From assembly GCA_027019845.1 (NCBI GenBank), contig JALUWE010000324.1, forward strand, positions 1 through 9,964: a stretch of DNA of 9,964 nt, in the 5' to 3' direction. Shown here in pieces: positions 6,221-9,964 of this stretch (position 1 is the first letter of the stretch; the number at the start of each line of letters is the position of its first letter). The stretch comes from Anaerolineales bacterium. Its GTDB lineage: Bacteria > Chloroflexota > Anaerolineae > Anaerolineales > JABWBV01. Made by a program: the position numbers and the translations under genes. Below the pieces are notes generated by a model. That model was not told where the DNA came from. It made no database searches and saw only the letters and a program-made list of their open reading frames with translations.

Positions 6221-6374
6221 TTGACAGTACTTACGCTGAGACCTCACAGGTCTACTACTACACCGATGCAGGAAGATTTTACCCAAAACAGATTGCATCC
6301 GGGCGTCTCCATGCGCTTTGAGACCTGTGAGGTCTGGGTGCGACTTTTCAAGTGCGTAAGTCCTATTATTGACA
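6221..6374 (+). repeat. 154-bp palindrome-rich dispersed repeat, copy 2 (MITE-like)
   Basis: This is the second copy of the element at 1088-1241, in opposite orientation. It starts TTGACAGTA and ends CCTATTATTGACA. ACTTACGC (6229-6236) and GCGTAAGT (6354-6361) are perfect inverted repeats. AGACCTCACAGGTCT (6239-6253) and AGACCTGTGAGGTCT (6321-6335) are reverse complements of each other, and each is self-palindromic, so the element can form two small hairpins or one large stem. It occupies most of the divergent gap between the oxidoreductase and the GNAT gene. Its right end supplies a TTGACA for the GNAT promoter. Confidence 0.85.
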
Positions 6375-6399
6375 GGCTGCGTGTTGGTTGCGGTACAAT
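6369..6399 (+). promoter_or_regulatory. Candidate sigma70-type promoter of the GNAT gene, -35 inside the repeat
   Basis: TTGACA at 6369-6374 and TACAAT at 6394-6399 are separated by 19 bp, slightly more than the ideal 17. Transcription would start near 6406, one or two bases before the ATG at 6408. There is no Shine-Dalgarno sequence, so a leaderless mRNA is likely. The -35 hexamer is the last six bases of the 154-bp repeat. Confidence 0.55.
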
Positions 6400-6407
6400 C
6401 ATCAACC

Positions 6408-6902
6408 ATGCCAGACATCTCTTACAAACTCCGCGCTGCGCGGGAGGAGGACGCCAAAACCATCCGCAAGCTGGTGATCCAGAGCCGGATCAACCCGACG
6501 GGGTTGAAGTGGACGCGTTTTGTGGTTGCCGAGGCCCCCAGCGGGGAGGTGATCGCCTGCGGGCAGGTCAAGCCCCACCGGGACGGGACGCGGGAGCTGG
6601 CCTCCATCGTGGTGCGCCCGGACTGGCGCGGGCGGGGTGTGGCACGGGCGATCATCGAGCACCTGCTCGAGCAGCACCCTGGCGACCTGTATCTGATGTG
6701 CCGCTCCGCGTTGGGGCCGCTGTACGAGAAGTTCGGGTTCCAACCTGTGGCGGATGACGAAATGCCGCGCTATTTCCGGCGGGTGAAGGGGCTGGCAAGG
6801 CTGGCCGAGTGGCTGATGCGGGAGGGAGAGTATCTGTTGGTGATGCGGCGGGAGGGGGAGAAGAATTTCACAGGTAGTCTCAGCAGAAGAGAACGGCCTT
6901 GA
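6408..6902 (+). CDS. GNAT-family N-acetyltransferase
   Basis: The 164-residue protein has the GNAT fold. The N-terminal strand and helix are ISYKLRAAREEDAKTIRKLV (4-23). Motif A, which holds the acetyl-CoA pyrophosphate, is IVVRPDWRGRGVARAIIEHL (67-86), with R-G-R-G-V-A as the Q/R-x-x-G-x-G/A loop. Motif B is LYEKFGFQPV (105-114), the usual Y-x-K-x-GF pattern. The enzyme should transfer an acetyl group from acetyl-CoA to an amine; the acceptor is unknown. The ATG at 6408 is chosen because a TTG at 6369 overlaps the apparent -35 box and the added residues do not look like GNAT sequence. No ribosome binding site precedes the ATG, consistent with leaderless translation. The last 15 residues are basic and variable. 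Confidence 0.88.
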   Translation: MPDISYKLRAAREEDAKTIRKLVIQSRINPTGLKWTRFVVAEAPSGEVIACGQVKPHRDGTRELASIVVRPDWRGRGVARAIIEHLLEQHPGDLYLMCRSALGPLYEKFGFQPVADDEMPRYFRRVKGLARLAEWLMREGEYLLVMRREGEKNFTGSLSRRERP

Positions 6903-6947
6903 CTACAAAATGATTATGTCCTGCTAACATTTTTCCGATACTGCCTG

Positions 6948-6973
6948 TATACAATCGAAGCAAACGAAGCAAA
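6948..6973 (+). promoter_or_regulatory. Possible -10 element and tandem 9-bp repeat before the zinc-finger gene
   Basis: TATACAAT (6948-6955) could be a -10 box. It is followed directly by two perfect tandem copies of CGAAGCAAA (6956-6964 and 6965-6973). The repeats would sit at the transcription start, where an operator could act. There is no clear -35. An alternative -10 is the extended TGCTAACAT at 6922-6930 with TTGACT at 6899-6904. Both are weak calls. Confidence 0.3.
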
Positions 6974-6998
6974 CCCAGCTGCGAAGGAGTGAGACACG

Positions 6999-7226
6999 AT
7001 GACCATGTACCAATGCTCCCTGTGTAACCAAACGTTTTACAGCCCGGTCTTGACCGAACGCCACCAGGCCGAACAGCATCCCGGGCAGAATGGCGCGGTG
7101 ATCGCACTGAATTTCAAATGCCCGGTTTGCGGGTTGGAGTTCGGGCACCCCGGCTCAGTACGGAACCATGCGCTGCTCAGCCATGGCGTTCACAACGTGG
7201 ATGTGGCGGCGCAGCCGGTTGGGTGA
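6999..7226 (+). CDS. Small protein with two tandem C2H2 zinc fingers
   Basis: The 75-residue protein consists almost entirely of two zinc fingers. Finger 1 uses Cys6, Cys9, His22 and His27; finger 2 uses Cys41, Cys44, His57 and His62. Both follow C-x2-C-x12-H-x4-H exactly. Phe13 and Phe48 sit at the conserved core position, and Val54 fills the second core position of finger 2. The linker (28-39) is longer than the classical TGEKP type, so the fingers need not bind DNA as a rigid array. Such proteins may bind nucleic acid or protein. Bacterial C2H2 proteins of the Ros/MucR type have one finger, so this is not a simple homologue. GAAGGAG (6983-6989) lies nine bases before the ATG. The gene stands alone and converges on the acyl-AMP ligase gene 45 bp away. 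Confidence 0.82.
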   Translation: MTMYQCSLCNQTFYSPVLTERHQAEQHPGQNGAVIALNFKCPVCGLEFGHPGSVRNHALLSHGVHNVDVAAQPVG

Positions 7227-7271
7227 GGGCCGCTTGATACACTTGCGCAAAATGCCGGTGGCGGGCGGTTG

Positions 7272-8933
7272 CTAGGTGCGTTGTAGCCAGCGTTCTCGAT
7301 TGGCGTTGCGCGCGATCTTGCCGCTGCTGGTTTTGAGCAGCCAGCCGCGCTCCACCAGTTCCACCCTGCGCAGGGCAACGGCTGTGCCTTGCGTGACGCG
7401 TTGACGTATTTGGTCGGCAATGCGCTGGCGTTCGGCAGGGTCGGTGGTGTTGGTTTCGGCCAGCAGCACCACTTCCTCGGTGCCCGCGCGGCGGTCGTAT
7501 ACACCAAATGCCACCACACGTCCGGGGTGGACCCCCGGCACTTCATTGGCCAGATACTCGATGTCCTGGGGGTAGACATTCTTGCCGCCGACGATGATCA
7601 CATCTTTCTTGCGGCCGGTGACGTAGACTTCGCCCCCGGACAGGTAGCCGAGATCGCCGGTCAGGTACCAGCCATTATGGAAGGCCTGGGCAGTGGCGTC
7701 GGGGCGGTTGAAGTAGCCGGTCAACATGCAATCGGAGCGCAACGCGATTTCGCCGATGTGCCGTTCGGGGAGCGGGTTACGGGCCTCGTCCAAGACGCGT
7801 ATTTGCACGTTGTCCAGCGGTCTCCCCGCCGAGAGCATGGTCAGGGAGGCTTCGCCATCGCGGGCGGGGATGGCGCGGTGGTGGCGGGTAAAGGCGTTCA
7901 GGCTGATCACGTCCTGGGTGGGGGGGCTGTCGATGCCGCCCTGGGTGACTGCGAACACGTTTTCGGCCATGGCGTAGCAGGTAGCCAGCGCGGAGGGGCG
8001 CAGCCCGTAGGGCGCGAACTTTTCCAGGAACATGCGGTGGCTTTCTGCGTACATCGGCTCTGAGCAGTTGATCACCGCCCGCCAGGTGGACAGATCGACC
8101 CCTTGCAGATGGCGGGGGCGGATTTTCTGGGCGCAGAAGTTGTAGGCGAAGTTGGGCAGCCAGCTGAGTGTGCCGCGGTATTGGCTGACGGCCTGCATCA
8201 AGCGGTAGGGCGCGCGCACCCAGTCGAATGGGGACATCAACACCAGGGGAATGCGGCGCAGAATGGGCAGCAGAAAACCCGCGATCAGCCCCATGTCGTG
8301 GTATAACGGCAGCCAGCTCACGATCACGTCGTTGGGGGTGAGGCGCAGGGCGCGGCTGTAACTTTCCAATTGGTTGAAGATGGCCCGGTGGGAGAGCGCC
8401 ACGCCTTTTTGTAACCCTGTGGTGCCGGAGGAGTGTTGCAGCAACGCGATCTCGTCGCTGGGCGGGAAGTTGTTGGGGAGTTCCGGGGTGTGAACGGGGG
8501 CCGCGGGAGAGGGGGTGAGCAAGATTTGGGGGGCGGCAGCCGCGCCGCGAGCCTGCCGCACGGTAGCCACAAATTCGGATGCGGTGAGTACGGCCGCCGG
8601 GCGGGTGACGCGGAAGAGCGCGGCCAGCGATTTGCTGTAGTGTTCGGGGGAGAGTTTTTCGGTCAGGTAGGGCAGAATGGCGGGGATGCTGCGCTGCAAT
8701 AACGCGCCAAAGAAGGCGTACAGCAGGTCGGCACTGTGATCGAGAATGAGGATGACCACTTCGCCGGGGGGAATGCCTGCCTGGGCGAACATGCGGGCGT
8801 AGCCTGCGGCGCCCGCCAGCAGCTGGCGATAGGTGATGTGTTGGTCGGGGCGTTTGGCGAAGAGCAGGTGAACGGCGGTCTGATCCGGGGCGTGAGTGGC
8901 GTGGTGAACCAGGGTTTGGGGCAGGGTGGTCAT
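7272..8933 (-). CDS. Fatty-acyl-AMP ligase-like enzyme (ANL superfamily)
   Basis: The 553-residue enzyme should activate a carboxylic acid with ATP and load it onto the carrier protein encoded just upstream. Motif A3 is QHSSGTTGLQKGV (166-178), the form usual in FAALs. LPLYHDMGLIAGFLLPIL (208-225) and LPNFAYNFC (259-267) also resemble FAALs. Motif A5 is CYAMAENVFAVT (319-330), and A7 is GWYLTGDLGYL (421-431). A8 is GRKKDVIIVGG followed by KNVYPQDIE (440-459), and the A10 lysine is Lys539 in KTSSGKIAR. I did not verify the FAAL-specific insertion that separates FAALs from CoA ligases, so an acyl-CoA or other acid:carrier ligase remains possible. The ATG overlaps the carrier-protein stop by four bases (8930-8933), indicating translational coupling. 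Together with the SGNH-like gene this resembles DltA in the Dlt pathway. Confidence 0.88.
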   Translation of the reverse strand: MTTLPQTLVHHATHAPDQTAVHLLFAKRPDQHITYRQLLAGAAGYARMFAQAGIPPGEVVILILDHSADLLYAFFGALLQRSIPAILPYLTEKLSPEHYSKSLAALFRVTRPAAVLTASEFVATVRQARGAAAAPQILLTPSPAAPVHTPELPNNFPPSDEIALLQHSSGTTGLQKGVALSHRAIFNQLESYSRALRLTPNDVIVSWLPLYHDMGLIAGFLLPILRRIPLVLMSPFDWVRAPYRLMQAVSQYRGTLSWLPNFAYNFCAQKIRPRHLQGVDLSTWRAVINCSEPMYAESHRMFLEKFAPYGLRPSALATCYAMAENVFAVTQGGIDSPPTQDVISLNAFTRHHRAIPARDGEASLTMLSAGRPLDNVQIRVLDEARNPLPERHIGEIALRSDCMLTGYFNRPDATAQAFHNGWYLTGDLGYLSGGEVYVTGRKKDVIIVGGKNVYPQDIEYLANEVPGVHPGRVVAFGVYDRRAGTEEVVLLAETNTTDPAERQRIADQIRQRVTQGTAVALRRVELVERGWLLKTSSGKIARNANRERWLQRT

Positions 8934-9178
8934 TGCCGCTCTTGGATGATGGCAGCCAATTGCGCCAGGGTGTCGAAGGTGTCGGCAGTCAGTTCGGTGT
9001 CGTCGATTTGTACGCCGAACGTGTCTTCGATGAACAGGCTGAGATCGACAAGGTGGAAGGAATCCACCAGGCCGCTGGAGATCAACGGTTCGTCGGGGTG
9101 CAGCGAGCGGTCGGGCTGTTTGAGGATGTCGCGGGCAATGTAGGCCGCCAGTTGGGAGAGAATGCCGGGATCGGTCAT
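8930..9178 (-). CDS. Acyl carrier protein (PP-binding)
   Basis: The 82-residue protein has the length and four-helix pattern of a discrete carrier protein. The phosphopantetheine attachment site is Ser40 in SSGLVDSFHLVDL (34-46), the D-S-F/L signature with flanking hydrophobics. It is acidic after Ser40 (ED, DD, ELTAD), as usual for helix II and III of ACPs. It should hold an acyl group as a thioester delivered by the downstream AMP ligase, whose start codon overlaps this stop by four bases. No Shine-Dalgarno sequence precedes the ATG: the 22-base gap after the SGNH-like gene is an AC-rich run. Translation probably depends on coupling to that upstream gene. The protein is unlikely to be the housekeeping FabF-associated ACP, because no fatty-acid synthesis genes are nearby. 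Confidence 0.9.
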   Translation of the reverse strand: MTDPGILSQLAAYIARDILKQPDRSLHPDEPLISSGLVDSFHLVDLSLFIEDTFGVQIDDTELTADTFDTLAQLAAIIQERQ

Positions 9179-9200
9179 GTTGTGGTGTGGTGTGTGCGTC

Positions 9201-9964
9201 TCAGGGGTAGTAGGGTTGTAAGGTCTGGCGGATGGCGTCCAACACTTGCAGGCCGGTGAAGCTGCGGCGGTCCCAGGCGGGGACGGTCAGGTAATTGCCG
9301 CCGGGGCGTTCGGGGTCGAGGCCTTTGTTGGGCAAATCTTGAATGGCAGCCCAGAAATTCCACAGGGGCACATCGTAGTCGTAGGCCACCTGGGCGATAC
9401 TCTGGTTGATGCTCCAGTCGCCTTCGATGTTGTCGCCTTTGGTGGACAGGATGGGGATGATGCCCTCGGCCAGGAGGATGTCCACAATTTGGCGCAGGTA
9501 GGCTTCGTGGGAGGCGGTCGCATTGGCGGTCCAGTTGGTGCCCAGGTTGATGAACATGATGCTGGGCTGCTGGATGCGGATTTCGCAAGCCAGGGGGGAT
9601 TCGCCGGGGTTGCAGGCCTGCGGATCGGCCCAGGCGGGGGAGAGGGCGGATGCCACGCTGAGGCCGTTTTGGGTGGCGTAGCCCTGCCGCCCGAACGATC
9701 CGCTCTGGGCGAAGAAGTCGATGGTTTCTTGCAAGTATTCGTAGCCCGTGCCGAGGTAGTAGCGGTCGGTGTTGTAGATGCCCATGAAGACCGGGGGAAG
9801 GCTCTGGCAGTCGCCCAGGATGGAAAAGGCATACGGGTTTTTGCCCTGGGCCTGGCCGTTCAGGAAGATGGAGACCACGTTGGGGCTGATGGTGGGCACG
9901 ATGGGCCAGGAACGCCATTGGCGGGGGAGCGGGCGGGTGTCCGGGGTGGGGGTGAAGTCCGGGG
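9201..9964 (-). CDS. SGNH/GDSL-hydrolase-like protein with Pro/Thr linker (5' end outside window)
   Basis: The frame is open from the window edge to the TGA at 9203-9201, giving 253 visible residues; the start lies upstream. The visible N-terminal part, PDFTPTPDTRPLPRQW, is a Pro/Thr-rich linker typical of exported Chloroflexota proteins. The SGNH-like domain follows. Block I appears as FSILGDCQS (Cys codon 9809-9807), where GDS would be expected. Block III is INLGTNW (9542-9534 for GTN). The end LDPERPGG-NYLTVPAWD lacks the D-x-x-H of block V; Asn-Tyr (9296-9291) stand about where the His is expected. The catalytic Ser and His therefore both seem to be missing, suggesting a non-hydrolytic or altered role. 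A GTG at 9899 could be an internal start, but the linker argues against it. The ACP gene starts 22 bp downstream. Confidence 0.72.
   Translation of the reverse strand, partial: PDFTPTPDTRPLPRQWRSWPIVPTISPNVVSIFLNGQAQGKNPYAFSILGDCQSLPPVFMGIYNTDRYYLGTGYEYLQETIDFFAQSGSFGRQGYATQNGLSVASALSPAWADPQACNPGESPLACEIRIQQPSIMFINLGTNWTANATASHEAYLRQIVDILLAEGIIPILSTKGDNIEGDWSINQSIAQVAYDYDVPLWNFWAAIQDLPNKGLDPERPGGNYLTVPAWDRRSFTGLQVLDAIRQTLQPYYP

Noticed and set aside
7389..8063. A 224-codon plus-strand frame opposite the acyl-AMP ligase.
   Set aside because: It is antisense to the conserved ligase motifs and resembles no protein I recognise.
9175..9918. A 247-codon minus-strand frame overlapping the SGNH-like gene.
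   Set aside because: It is Pro/Arg/His-rich, as expected from a GC-rich shifted frame, while the other frame has the GTN and LGD motifs.

Overview
This is a GC-rich bacterial window with mostly long, densely packed genes and some intergenic repeat DNA. The most likely source is a member of the Chloroflexota (Anaerolineae-like). I infer this from an F420-type LLM oxidoreductase, a Pro/Thr-linked SGNH-like exported protein, a small protein with two C2H2 fingers and the style of the intergenic repeats. No single marker proves it, and other F420-using phyla are possible.

Layout. (1) 1-955, + strand: a signalling block, made of the last codons of a probable SpoIIE/PP2C-type phosphatase, an RsbW-like anti-sigma/serine kinase and a stand-alone response-regulator receiver. 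(2) 956-1482: about 530 bp without a gene. It holds one copy of a 154-bp palindrome-rich repeat, three copies of a second short dispersed repeat, and a C-rich hexamer array that runs up to the next start codon. (3) 1483-2703, +: a GT4 glycosyltransferase of the WbuB/WcaI type. (4) 2903-5251, +: an SLC13/DASS-type permease with four RCK_C (TrkA-C) domains between its two membrane halves. (5) 5265-5320: seven G-rich 8-bp units in the gap between convergent genes. (6) 5322-6188, -: an LLM-class F420-dependent oxidoreductase. (7) 6221-6374: the second copy of the 154-bp repeat, in opposite orientation to the first. One end of it supplies a perfect TTGACA in front of (8) a GNAT acetyltransferase at 6408-6902, which looks leaderless. 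(9) 6999-7226, +: a 75-residue protein with two tandem C2H2 zinc fingers. (10) 7272-9964, -: an operon encoding an SGNH-like protein (cut by the window edge), an acyl carrier protein and a fatty-acyl-AMP-ligase-like enzyme.

How the genes work together. The 1-955 genes fit a partner-switching or phosphorelay regulatory module. The last operon combines an AMP ligase, a discrete carrier protein and an SGNH-like protein. This is the logic of D-alanylation (Dlt) and related surface-acylation systems, with a fatty-acid-type ligase in the DltA position. An MBOAT (DltB-like) gene would be expected beyond position 9964 if that reading is right. The glycosyltransferase could make a surface polysaccharide, but nothing in the window links the two directly.

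The strongest leads are the Dlt-like acylation operon, the mobile-looking repeat that appears to supply a promoter element, the A-B-A-B duplication of RCK_C domains, and the two-finger C2H2 protein. No tRNA, rRNA, CRISPR array, transposase or convincing rho-independent terminator was seen.
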